A stretch of 64,000 nt of DNA from the NCBI GenBank assembly GCA_916610825.1, contig OU744454.1, positions 8,868,922 to 8,932,921 of the forward strand, written 5' to 3'. Below the pieces are notes generated by a model, which was not told the origin of the DNA, searched no databases, and saw only the letters and a program-made list of their open reading frames with translations. Numbering within the stretch: position 1 is the first letter of the stretch; every line of letters begins with the position of its first letter. Position numbers and translations under genes: made by a program. Below are positions 53,301 to 62,948 of the stretch, in pieces. The stretch is from Haliclystus octoradiatus. Its lineage: Eukaryota; Cnidaria; Staurozoa; Stauromedusae; Haliclystidae.

Positions 53301-56300
53301 GAAATTAAAATTACAAAAAACAATGCCCAGTTCCCTTGGGAATTGAAAATTACAAAAAACAATCCCTAATTCTCGAAGAATTTTAAAACGACCAAAAATG
53401 GACCAAAAACGGACCAAAAACAATACCTACTTCCTTTGGGAACCAAAAATGACCACAAAAATGCCAATTACTCTTGAGAAATGAAAATTATAAGAAACAG
53501 ATTGCAATTAACTTGAGAATTGAAAATTATAAAAAACAATGCAAAATTCCAAAGAGAATTGAAAAAGACCAAAAACAATGCGTAAGTCTTAAGTCATTTT
53601 AAAACGACCAAAAATGGACCAAAAACGGACCAAAAACAATACCTAATTCTCTTGGGAAATAAAAATTACAAAAAACAATGCCCAGTTCCCTTGTAAATTT
53701 AAACTTATAAAAAACAATGCAAAAATCCCTTGAAAATTGAAAACTTCAAAAAACAATCCTTTTTTTCCAAGGGAATTGATAAAGAACAAAAACAATGCCT
53801 ATTTCTAAAGAAATTTGAAAACGATAAAAAACGGACAAACATCGGATCAAAAACAATACTTACTTCATTTTGGAATCAATAATGACCACAAAAATGACCA
53901 TTTCACTTGGGAATTGAAAATTACAAAAAACAATGCCCAGTTCCCTTGTAAATTGAAATTATAAAAAATAATGCCAAAATCTCTTGAGAAATGAAAATTT
54001 CAAAAAACAATCCTTTTTTTCCAAGGGAATTGATAAAGACCAAAAGCAATGCCTAATTCTCAAGGAATTTTAAAACGACCAAAAATGGACAAAAAACGGA
54101 CCAAAAAATACCTAATTCCCTTGAGAAAATAAAATTACAAAAAACAATGCCCAGTTCCCTTGGGAATTGAAAATTACAAAAAACAATGCTTAATTCTCGA
54201 AGAATTTTAAAACGACCAACAACGGATCAACATCGGATCAAAAAAAAAACTTAATGCCTTTTGGAATCAATAATGACCACAAAAATGCCCATTTCTCTTA
54301 GAAAATGAAAATTACAAAAAACAATTCCAAATTCACTTGGGTCTTGAGATTTACTAAAAACAATGCCCAATTATCTTTAGAATTGAAAATTAAAATATAC
54401 AATGCCAAATTCCGTTGGGAATTGAAAATTACAAAAAACAATGCCCAGTTCCCTTGTAAATTAAAAATTATAAAAAACAATGCCAAAATCTCTTGAGAAA
54501 TGAAAATTTCAAAACACAATGCCTTTTTTCCAAGGGAATTGATAAAGACCAACAACAATTCCTAATTCTCGAAGAATTTCAAAACGACCAACAACGGATC
54601 AACATCGGATCAAAAACAATACTTAATGCCTTTTGGAATCAATAATGACCACAAAAATGCCCATTTCTCTTAGAAAATGAAAATTACAAAAAACAATTCC
54701 AAATTCACTTGGGTCTTGAGATTTACTAAAAACAATGCCCAATTATCTTTAGAATTGAAAATTAAAATATACAATGCCAAATTCCGTTGGGAATTAATAA
54801 TTACAAAAACAATGCATGATTCACAAGGAATTTAAAAAAGACCTAAAATGGACCAAAAACGGACCAAAAACAATACCTAATTTCCTCGGGACTCAAAAGT
54901 GACCTCAAAAATGCACATTTCTCTTGTGAAATGAAAATTACAAAAAACAATTCACAATTCACTTCGGAATTGAAAATTACAAAAAACAATGCTTTTTTCT
55001 TAAGGGTATTAAAAAGAACCAAAATAATGCCTAATTCTCAAGGAATTTGAAAACGTTCAAAAATGGACCAAAAATATTGCCTAATTCTCAAGGAATTTGA
55101 AAACGACCAAAAACGGACCAAAAACAATACCTACTTCCTTTGGGAACCAAAAATGACCACAAAAATGCCCATTGCTCTTGAGAAATGAAAATTATAAGAA
55201 ACAGATCGCAATTAACTTGAGAATTGAAAATTATAAAAAACAATGCAAAATTCCAAAGAGAATTGAAAAAGACCAAAAACAATGCGTAATTCTTAAGTCA
55301 TTTTAAAACGACCAAAAATGGACCAAAAACGGACCAAAAACAATACCTACTTCCTTTGGGAACCAAAAATGATCACAAAAATGCCCATTGCTCTTGATAA
55401 ATGAAAATTATAAGAAACAGATCGCAATTAACTTGAGAATTGAAACTTATAAAAAACAATGCAAAAATCTCTTAAGAATTGAAAACTTCAAAAAACAATC
55501 TTTTTTTTTCAAAGGAGTTGATAAAGACCAAAAACAATGCCTAATTCTCAAAGAACTCTAAAACGACCAAAAATGGACCAAAAACGGACCAAAAACAATA
55601 CCTGATTCTCTTGGGAAATAAAAATTACAAAAAACGATGCCCAGTTCCCTTTATAAATTAAAAATTATAAAAAACAATGCCAAAATCCCTTAAGAATTGA
55701 AAATTTCAAAATATAATACTCAATTCCCCTGGGAATTAAAAATTACAAAAAACAATGCCTAATTCTCGAAGAATTTTAAAACGACCAAAAATGGACCAAA
55801 AACAGACCAAAAACAATACCTAATTCCCTTGGGAAATAAAAATTACAAAAAACAATACCCAGTTCCCTTGTAAATTAAAAATTATAAAAAACAATGCCAA
55901 AATCTCTTGAGAAATGAAAATTTCAAAAAACAATCCTTTTTTTCCAAGGGAATTGATAAAGACCAAAAACAATGCCTAATTCTCAAGGAATTTTATAACG
56001 ACCAAAAATGGACAAAAAACGGATCAAAAAAATACCTAATTCCCTTGAGAAATTAAAATTACAAAAAACAATGCCCAGTTCCCTTGGGAATTGAAAATTA
56101 CAAAAAACAATGCCCAAGTCTCGAAGAATTTTAAAACGACCAAAAATGGACCAAAAACGGACCAAAAACAATACCTAATTCTCTTGGGGATAAAAAATTA
56201 CAAAAAACAATGCTCAGTTCCCTTGAGAATTGAAAATTATAAAAAACAATGCCCAGTTTCCTTGTAAATCAAAACTTATAAAAAACCATGCAAAAATCTC

Positions 56301-57196
56301 TTAAGAATTGAAAACTTCAAAAAACAATCTTTTTTTTTCAAGGGAGTTTATAAAGACCAACAACAATTCCTAATTCTCGAAGAATTTCAAAACGACCAAC
56401 AACGGATCAACATCGGATCAAAAACAATACTTAATGCCTTTTGGAATCAATAATGACCACAAAAATGCCCATTTCTCTTAGAAAATGAAAATTACAAAAA
56501 ACAATTCCAAATTCACTTGGGTCTTGAGATTTACTAAAAACAATGCCCAATTATCTTTAGAATTGAAAATTAAAATATACAATGCCAAATTCCGTTGGGA
56601 ATTAATAATTACAAAAACAATGCATGATTCACAAGGAATTTAAAAACGACCTAAAATGGACCAAAAACGGACCAAAAACAATACCTAATTTCCTCGGGAC
56701 TCAAAAGTGACCTCAAAAATGCACATTTCTCTTGTGAAATGAAAATTACAAAAAACAATTCACAATTCACTTCGGAATTGAAAATTACAAAAAACAATGC
56801 TTTTTTCTTAAGGGTATTAAAAAAAACCAAAATAATGCCTAATTCTCAAGGAATTTGAAAACGTTCAAAAATGGACCAAAAATATTGCCTAATTCTCAAG
56901 GAATTTGAAAACGACCAAAAACGGACCAAAAACAATACCTACTTCCTTTGGGAACCAAAAATGACCACAAAAATGCCCATTGCTCTTGAGAAATGAAAAT
57001 TATAAGAAACAGATCGCAATTAACTTGAGAATTGAAAATTATAAAAAACAATGCAAAATTCCAAAGAGAATTGAAAAAGACCAAAAACAATGCGTAATTC
57101 TTAAGTCATTTTAAAACGACCAAAAATGGACCAAAAACGGACCAAAAACAATACCTAATCCTCTTGGGAAATAAAAATTACAAAAAACAATGCCCA

Positions 57197-58394
57197 CCCA
57201 GTAAACCAAAACCCGTCTTCAAGACGTCGTTATCTCGTCAGTCAACTCGTCCTATTGTCGTGAATTTATCTGATCCGAAAAGACGTGATGCCGTGTACAC
57301 CATATTAACGTCATAAAGTCGACATTTTTAGATGAGACTTGGATCAGTTTACGACGGAAATAAGACTAGTTTGGAATGACTGCGACAGGAATACGATTAG
57401 ATAATGACGTGCATATGTCAAGCATATTTCAATGCATTTCAGAAGTTGAAGTTCAAATGCTCCATGCAATGAGAAAACAGACAATATGAATAAGAAAGAT
57501 AAATTAACAAAAATATATGCAAGCGATATGATAATGAGATTTATTAATTTCCTTAACGAGAATACATCAAATATACGGCAACTAAAATATCATTATGAAA
57601 TTAAACATACAGTAAAGTACTGAATACCAGCTCCAGATTCAGAATTTACATACTTAAAGGCTATAACAATAATGATTGATGTTTGATGACAACCAAAAGG
57701 ACATTGTTCTAGTGAGAGGATAAAATGTAATGATCTTGCATCTTCATTTTCTTAATCATTTGAACTAAAACAAAAATCCACAATATTTTGTAGTATCATC
57801 CTTGATATTTACCAAGCATGTTATAAATACTTTACTTTATAGTATTCCAGGTTTACGAATCAGAATAATTTGAAAATCTTCTGCCAACCTTTGCACATAT
57901 ATCAATATAACATCTGTGTATATATATGTATGTATTATTGTAATTGATCAATTATTGTATGTGTGTATTCCTTAGTTAATTGTTACTTAAATCAGTCCTG
58001 TGAAAAAAAGTTACTATAGAAATTATCAGGATTCTGAATAAATGATGATGTTGATGATGATGTAACATTGGATTTGTATATAAGCCATGCTTGAGCAAGT
58101 CTGACAACAGCAGGAATCCTGGTAGGCTTGAAAAACTCAGAAGAACACATGTTCTAGGATTTAAGAAGGTTGATTATTTTTTCGAACTTCGTGCTCAAGC
58201 GAAAATTTAAATCATTTCTAACTATAGCCTATCAAGTAGGCTTCCACATATGCTCAAGGTATTCGTACTGCAGATCTTTTTGTTATTTTTAGGAAGTGAA
58301 CTATCTTTTTGAAAAAATTGATAGGGTTCAAAACAAGGTATGATCATGTTCGGATAGACTTGAGTTAAACTTGAAACAACATCATATAATAACA
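57197..58394. other. Unique flank next to the satellite, no gene seen
   Basis: Sequence character changes abruptly from A-skewed satellite to balanced DNA with CpG. The first 220 bases contain four ACGT-core words: GACGTC at 57223, GACGTG near 57282, TAACGTCATAA near 57305 and TGACGTGC near 57405. The rest is AT-rich, with a TATATATGTATGTAT stretch near 57920. I found no long open frame, RNA gene or transposon terminus. It may be intergenic or intron sequence of the minus-strand unit described further right. Confidence 0.6.
58041..58062. repeat. GAT/ATG trinucleotide microsatellite
   Basis: A short, slightly interrupted run of ATGATGATG and TTGATGATGATG words. Nothing suggests that it is coding. 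Confidence 0.8.
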
Positions 58395-59575
58395 AAACTA
58401 AATACCTTATGTCCATGATGTGTACATGCCAATCTGTATAATGTTTCAAATATCAAACCTCGAATGGCTAAAAATAAAAGATGAACAGACAGGATAGTGT
58501 TATATTGACAAAAAATAATACGTATGTGTCCTGCAGTCCGCAAAGGGCATTTAAGGACATACCTTTTGTTCATCATACAGTGTACATGTCAGCCTCTTGA
58601 TTTAATATACACAGCAATGTGTTTACGTAATTATTTGAATATTGCATTGTTGCCTAATGTAGCAGATATGAAAACATCAAACAGCTAAAAAGAAAAATAT
58701 GAACGTTAAAGTATTAGAATCATTGAAAATAATAGTAAAAGGGTACTGCATCCCATCAAGAGCATAGATACATACCTCAAGTTCATTATGTGTGAATGTC
58801 AACTTCTTTAATATAGCTAAGATTGAAAGTCAAATGACTAAGAAGAAAAATATGAACAGGATGGTATTATATTATCTCAACTGAAAATAATTGTTAAAAT
58901 CTTTAGACGCACTGCCGTCATCAAGAACATCTAGATAAATACCTCAAGTTAATTATGTGTAAATGTCACTCTCCTGTGTAATATATGCCAAGGTGTTTCC
59001 GTAAAGATTGCATATTGTAGCAGATATGGAAACATCAAACAGCTAAAAAGAAAAATATGAACAGGATAGTATTAAAATCATTGAGAATAATAGTAAAAGG
59101 GTACTGCAGCCCATCAAGAGCATAGATACATACCTCAAGTTCATTATGTGTGAATGTCAACTTCTTTAATGTAGCCAAGATTGAAAGTCAAATGACTAAG
59201 AAGAAAAATATGAACAGGATGGTATTATATTATCTCGACTAAAAATAATTGTTAAAATCTTTAGACATCCTGCCGTCATCAAGAGCATAGATAAATACCT
59301 CAAGTTCATTCATGTGTAAATGTCACTCTCCTGCGTAATATATGCCAAGGTGTTTCCATAAAGGTAGCATATTGTAGCAGCTATGAAAACATCAAACACC
59401 TAAAAAGAAAAATATGAACAGGATAGTATTAAAATCATTGAAAATAATAGTAAATGGGTACTGCAGCCCATCAAGAGCATAGATACATACCTCAAGTTTA
59501 TTATGTGTAAATGTCAGCCTCTTGCGTAATATATAGGAAGGCGTTTCCATATAGATTGTATATTGATATAACATA
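58395..59575 (-). repeat. 357-bp tandem repeat with two half-units and repeated splice-donor-like sites
   Basis: GTAGCAGATATG-type words at 58659, 59017 and 59374 give a period of 358 then 357 bp. Each unit has two related halves, each opening with AAGAAAAATATGAACAGGAT: A halves start at 58687, 59045 and 59402, B halves at 58840 and 59198, with spacings of 153 and about 205 bp. Two older diverged half-units lie at about 58395-58660. On the minus strand every half keeps an AG|GTAT donor-like junction, with the last exon-side base at 58406, 58563, 58776, 58943, 59134, 59299 and 59491. A T-rich stretch ending in AG lies upstream of several. The pattern fits tandem duplication of a short exon with its intron flanks, but stops in most frames argue against translation. 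Confidence 0.7.
59299..59399 (-). other. Possible short exon in the 357-bp repeat (example)
   Basis: On the minus strand an acceptor-like tract reading TTTTTCTTTTTAG ends at 59400. It is followed by 101 bases and then GAG|GTATTTATC. One frame reads through words such as YGNTLAYITQESDIYT before a stop, and related copies share that frame only partly. The copy ending at 58406 instead reads LYRLACTHHGHK, faintly like an ankyrin-repeat core (a TPLHLA..GH pattern). The evidence is splice-like signals and repetition only. It could equally be a non-coding exon, a decayed exon or chance. Confidence 0.25.
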
Positions 59576-60461
59576 TAACAGGATGGTAGCCTATTATATG
59601 GAACTGAAAATGACAGTAATCTGTGCTGCAGTCTACCAACAACTAAATGCAACAATTACTTAAATATTGAGATGAAGAAGTAGAAACGAGCAAACAGGCA
59701 ACACATTTACTGATGTTACCATGAAACAAAGTTATAATAAACGCTGTGGATATAGTTCCGGTTGCTGGAAGCCTGTTTTCAAAAGATAATGTTCTGTGCG
59801 TGCGTCCTCTGCGCATGGGTATGTAGATAGTAAACGTCGATCCATTTGATTTAAATCGTAAATACTAAATAGTTCGTAAAAGAATACATATCATTGTAGA
59901 TTTGATAAACTGTTTGGAATAAATATAAGACAGAAACGCAAACTGACGTTTTAATACTTGAATGTTGTGACATTCATTTGGCCAGTTGGCGCTCTTGAAG
60001 TTCAGAGAATATTTATGTAGGCCTAACAAATTTTCAAAACATCATTACTTTCGTGGTTTGTAATGGTGTGGGATAATTATCCTATCCTGTAACTGATGCT
60101 TTATGCCTACCAATTCTGATTTTTGTCGAATACCGAAAGTCAAAACTCAAAGCCAAAGCAGAGTTTGTTCGATTTTTCTAGAAGTTTTAGAGCACGGTTT
60201 GGTGTGGCATCTAACGTCATGAATCTCTCATATAAAGTGTTTTCAACCTTTCATTTTAAATTCTTTTAAATACTATTAAATTGACAAACAGAATTGTTAC
60301 TAACGTGATCCAGGAACATGACCATCCATCACCATTGCATGCCTATATGCATGCCCATGCGAATCGCAATTTCTAACGACAATAGCTAAACGATGTTATT
60401 GAGATGTTTAAACAAGGAAACAGCAGAGTCAATGGTCCATTTTTTGAAATTACCAACTTAC
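59576..60461. other. Non-coding stretch, possible intron
   Basis: No long open frame was found on either strand. Points of note are a GC-richer patch with TGCGTGCGTCC and TGCGCATGGG words at 59798-59820, resembling half of an NRF1 site, and a perfect GCATGC/GCATGC inverted repeat with a 6-base loop at 60337-60354. If the minus-strand unit starting near 60740 is real, this is its first intron, bounded on the right by the GTAAGT donor at 60456-60461. Confidence 0.4.
60456..60461 (-). other. Consensus splice donor GTAAGT
   Basis: The minus strand reads GAGCAAG|GTAAGTTGG, a full match to the metazoan donor consensus. The last exon base would be 60462. It lies 48 bases beyond the stop codon of the 76-codon ORF to its right. 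That is close enough for the stop to be tolerated by the usual exon-junction distance rule of nonsense-mediated decay. Confidence 0.45.
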
Positions 60462-60509
60462 CTTGCTCCCTGTTATGCCGGCTAGAAGGTTATATCCTTG
60501 CAAATTAGG

Positions 60510-60740
60510 CTACATAGGCCGAAGCCTACAATCTCTGCATCTTTGAGATTTTAACCAAACATATTGACACAAATTAGAATCGCATGGAGAGCTGTAAGAG
60601 GACATCGAGACTTCTTCATTGCTGCCAGTATAGTCACAGTAAAACATAATAACCATACTCCCAAGAAACATTAATATGGTAAGCCAATAAAAAGACAATT
60701 TTCCTTTGCCCTTGACGGTTGGTTTATGTAAGGTAAACAT
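60510..60740 (-). CDS. Hypothetical 76-residue single-span membrane protein or first-exon ORF
   Basis: Not recognised. The chosen start is the ATG at 60738-60740, in good context (GGCAAAATG); an upstream in-frame ATG at 60780-60782 would add 14 residues. The product has a basic N-terminus (Lys 6, 10, 12 and 14) and a hydrophobic span at about residues 15-35 starting LSFYWLTILMFLG. A polar Ser-rich part follows, then four cysteines (53, 58, 68, 71) before a TAG stop. By the positive-inside rule the N-terminus would be cytoplasmic, as in Golgi type II enzymes, but no catalytic domain is present. CCAAT and CRE-like motifs lie just upstream, and a perfect splice donor 48 bases after the stop. It could be a complete micro-protein, a leader ORF in a 5-prime exon, or the truncated start of a longer gene. 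Confidence 0.3.
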   Translation of the reverse strand: MFTLHKPTVKGKGKLSFYWLTILMFLGSMVIMFYCDYTGSNEEVSMSSYSSPCDSNLCQYVWLKSQRCRDCRLRPM

Positions 60741-60800
60741 TTTGCCGCCGAAAAAGATTTGACATGCACTCACACATGTCAAATTATCAGCGAACAGTTG

Positions 60801-60868
60801 ATTGGCTCAAGGATCAACATGGAACCGAGGATTTTGTGGTCTATTTGTAGACTCAGACAAAGACGTCA
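60801..60868 (-). promoter_or_regulatory. CCAAT box and CRE-like site, possible promoter
   Basis: On the minus strand GAGCCAATCA contains a CCAAT box (60801-60805), about 60 bp before the 60740 ATG. TGACGTCT at 60861-60868 matches the CRE palindrome at 7 of 8 positions. No clear TATA box lies between. Both motifs are short and could occur by chance. Their order and spacing ahead of an ORF with a consensus donor is what gives them weight. Confidence 0.3.
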
Positions 60869-60870
60869 TT

Positions 60871-61170
60871 ATCAAAGTTATCATTGCGGTCATCATACAT
60901 AATATAATACCCTGATACGATATATTTATAATAATTTTATTTTTTGTCAATAAACTTTATGTATTACACTTCTTCATACGCGAAAAGAAATATTATCATT
61001 GGTTAAAAGTTTCGAGTTAAAACGCTGGATCAACCTTGTATATTAGTCTACGTATAATCAACTGTGCAAAACTGTAAATTAAAATGATAAAACATGTTTA
61101 TTTATACATATGAATGTGATATAAGAATATCGTGAATAGTGGATATAGTGAATGGGATTTGTCCTTATAG
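60871..61170. other. AT-rich intergenic stretch
   Basis: No gene was found. A plus-strand AATAAA lies in TCAATAAACTTTATG near 60950, but no plus-strand gene ends here, so it is probably incidental. Confidence 0.6.
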
Positions 61171-61830
61171 TCCCAGCAAACACACTAGCTAGCAACAACG
61201 GTTGAACAACGCAACGTTGAAGTTGTGCAACGTCTTAGCTACCATATGCTACCTTTTCTCAACGTTGCTCAGAAGTTGGGAAATAGGTAGATCTTCTGAC
61301 GTTACTTTGTCCGTAGTTGCAACGCTGCTGCAAAAATGTAACAATTTTAACGAGAGTAGAGGTCATTTTTCTGTAATTTTTTTACGCTGCGTCAACAATA
61401 TGTTTTGCAAATCTCAATTTCACGAAATAGAATTCACGATAGAGGCTATTCTCAGATTCTCCATCTTGGCGTCCATTTTAGTTTTATTCCTTCGAAGTTC
61501 GATGCAAATTTGTATAATTTTTCAAGAAAATTTGACAAGTTTGGACGGTTATATTGGTATAGTTGTGGTTTACAAAGATAACCTTTATTTTTGCTGTTCT
61601 ATATTTTTACTGGTTTTGAACTATTTTATTTTATTCGATTTATGAGTGTCACCTTTCTGTCCTTTCAAACGTTGGTAAAGTAAATTAACAAACCAATCCG
61701 AAGGCGATGGCCTTGGCATACACCTATTTCGATGAATTTAGTTTGAAATAGCTTAGCGCCAAAGTGCGTGGCTCCGCCTACCAATTTATTCATGGAATAA
61801 GCAGATAGTTAACGTTGTTGTATGTGTTTT
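61171..61830. mobile_element. MITE-like dispersed repeat with CAACGTTG words
   Basis: The left side reads CCCAGCAAACACAC, then CAACAACGGTTGAAC, GCAACGTTGAAG, GTGCAACGTC and TCAACGTTGCTC, a cluster of CAACGTTG palindromes within 100 bp. The right side reads TTAACGTTGTTGTATGTG (61809-61826), which is inverted relative to CAACAACGGTT and AACACAC on the left. This gives an imperfect terminal inverted repeat of about 25 bp around some 650 bp. No transposase is visible. A 147-codon plus-strand frame at 61202-61645 lies inside and looks like read-through of the repeat rather than a gene. CAACGTTG arrays next to CCCAGCAAACAC are, from memory, common in marine invertebrate genomes. Ends and class are uncertain. 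Confidence 0.35.
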
Positions 61831-62871
61831 TGAGAGTTGATCTTATAATATGAATATATAAAGAAAATCCTGGCTGCCAACTAACTTACTATGCAAATCA
61901 ATTGTCATCAAACCAAGAAAAGCAAATGAGGTATGTGTATGTCAATTAGCTATAGGCTAACCTTTCAATCATTACTTTTAAGCGTGATTCAAAGTATGGC
62001 CTCAAACCATCAGAAAAGAGAGTGATTACAAAATACTACATTCAAATTAACAGCTACATGACATGTGCAAGTGCAATATTACAATAGAAAGTTTGTCACA
62101 ATACTGAGGTCATCACAATATTTACGTACATCTGATAAAAAATATTCTAATCAACCTTTAGAAAGTATGCCAAGTATATGTTTTCACTTATTTGTTGAAT
62201 GTTTTTTTAAAAAAAGAGTTTACACATTCAAAACATATGCGTAAACAATTAATTGTTTTCAAGACATCAATTATCAATCAATGAAGATTTTGAACTTTGA
62301 CTTGGCAGTTATTTGTTCGCTGACTTTGATTAGTTTCTAATTTTAGGGTGGCTGTTACGAAAATAATTATTGGAATTGAATAAATTAATTTGAATCGTTT
62401 CAAACAGATTGCTTTAGAAAGTCGTTAGACGCCCTTTCCCGATGTCAGAGGACCTTCAAATTTTGAATAACTTGTTATTTATGTTACTCAAACAAGAAAA
62501 TTGATTGTGAACGTGCTATGAACACTTCTTCCTTGTTTTTAACCAAGGTACAATGTAGGATATATTCATATAGACATAGTACTCTGCAGGATGCCTAGCA
62601 CTACTGATGTTATTCACTTTCAGTAGCAATTTTTCTTAAATCATCAGCTCAGCTAGTTGCAATAATGTTTATCAAGTTAATAATCAATGTTCTAATATTT
62701 GTCTTTGTAGAGCCTTGGTTGACCAACATTGGATTGCTTTTACCTATTAATGCTATCAATATTAACATTTTATTATAAATGTATTCTATCACCTGTAGTC
62801 TATTACTTCAAATGGCATTTACAAGATCAGAAAATCGAAGTAATAAACCAATACTAGAGTGGGATTTTATA
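61831..62871. other. AT-rich sequence without a recognisable gene
   Basis: No long open frame, RNA gene or repeat terminus was seen. A short TTTTTTTAAAAAAA self-complementary run lies near 62205. Confidence 0.6.
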
Positions 62872-62948
62872 AAATATACCATGGTTGCTACTAGTCTACT
62901 ACAGTTCATTTACAAATATACTATAGTTGCTACTACAGTTCACTTACA
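62872..62948. repeat. Short tandem duplication, about 42 bp
   Basis: A unit beginning AAATATACCATGGTTGCTAC at 62872 is repeated at 62914 as AAATATACTATAGTTGCTAC, with a 7-base deletion in the second copy before TACAGTTCA. It falls inside a 62-codon open frame (62779-62967), which the duplication keeps open by chance. Confidence 0.8.

Larger units (their letters stand above)
1..57196 (+). repeat. 39-bp satellite DNA array, 57 kb, head to tail
   Basis: The whole stretch is built from variants of one 39-bp unit: a CAATGCC or CAATACC start, a dyad around TTCCCTTGGGAA, then GAAAATTACAAAAAA or a close variant. All copies I read lie in the same orientation. The plus strand is strongly skewed: in the 60 bases at 12421-12480 I count A 32, T 16, C 8, G 4. 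No transposon, gene or inverted segment interrupts it. The array is already in progress at base 1 and ends in mid-monomer at 57196. Frames open on both strands because 39 is divisible by 3; they encode 13-residue low-complexity repeats broken by stops and are not annotated as genes. A centromeric, pericentromeric or other heterochromatic location is likely but not shown by the sequence. Confidence 0.97.

Noticed and set aside
1-57196. Open reading frames of 60-161 codons on both strands
   Set aside because: They are low-complexity 13-residue repeats generated by the 39-bp unit, appear in antisense pairs, end at random satellite variants and show no domain or start context. None is annotated as a gene.
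1-57196. CRISPR-like regularly spaced repeats
   Set aside because: There are no unique spacers between repeats. All intervals are themselves repeat variants, and the setting is eukaryotic.
1-57196. Telomeric or subtelomeric repeat
   Set aside because: No TTAGGG or related short telomeric runs are present on either strand.
58222-58576. Two overlapping minus-strand frames of 64-75 codons
   Set aside because: They run across splice-like sites of the decayed tandem repeat in different frames and cannot both be real. They are covered instead by the repeat and the exon-like finding.
61202-61645. 147-codon plus-strand frame
   Set aside because: It begins in the CAACGTTG repeat, is rich in Leu, Ile, Phe and Cys without a recognisable domain, and lies within a probable mobile element. 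It is most likely a chance frame.
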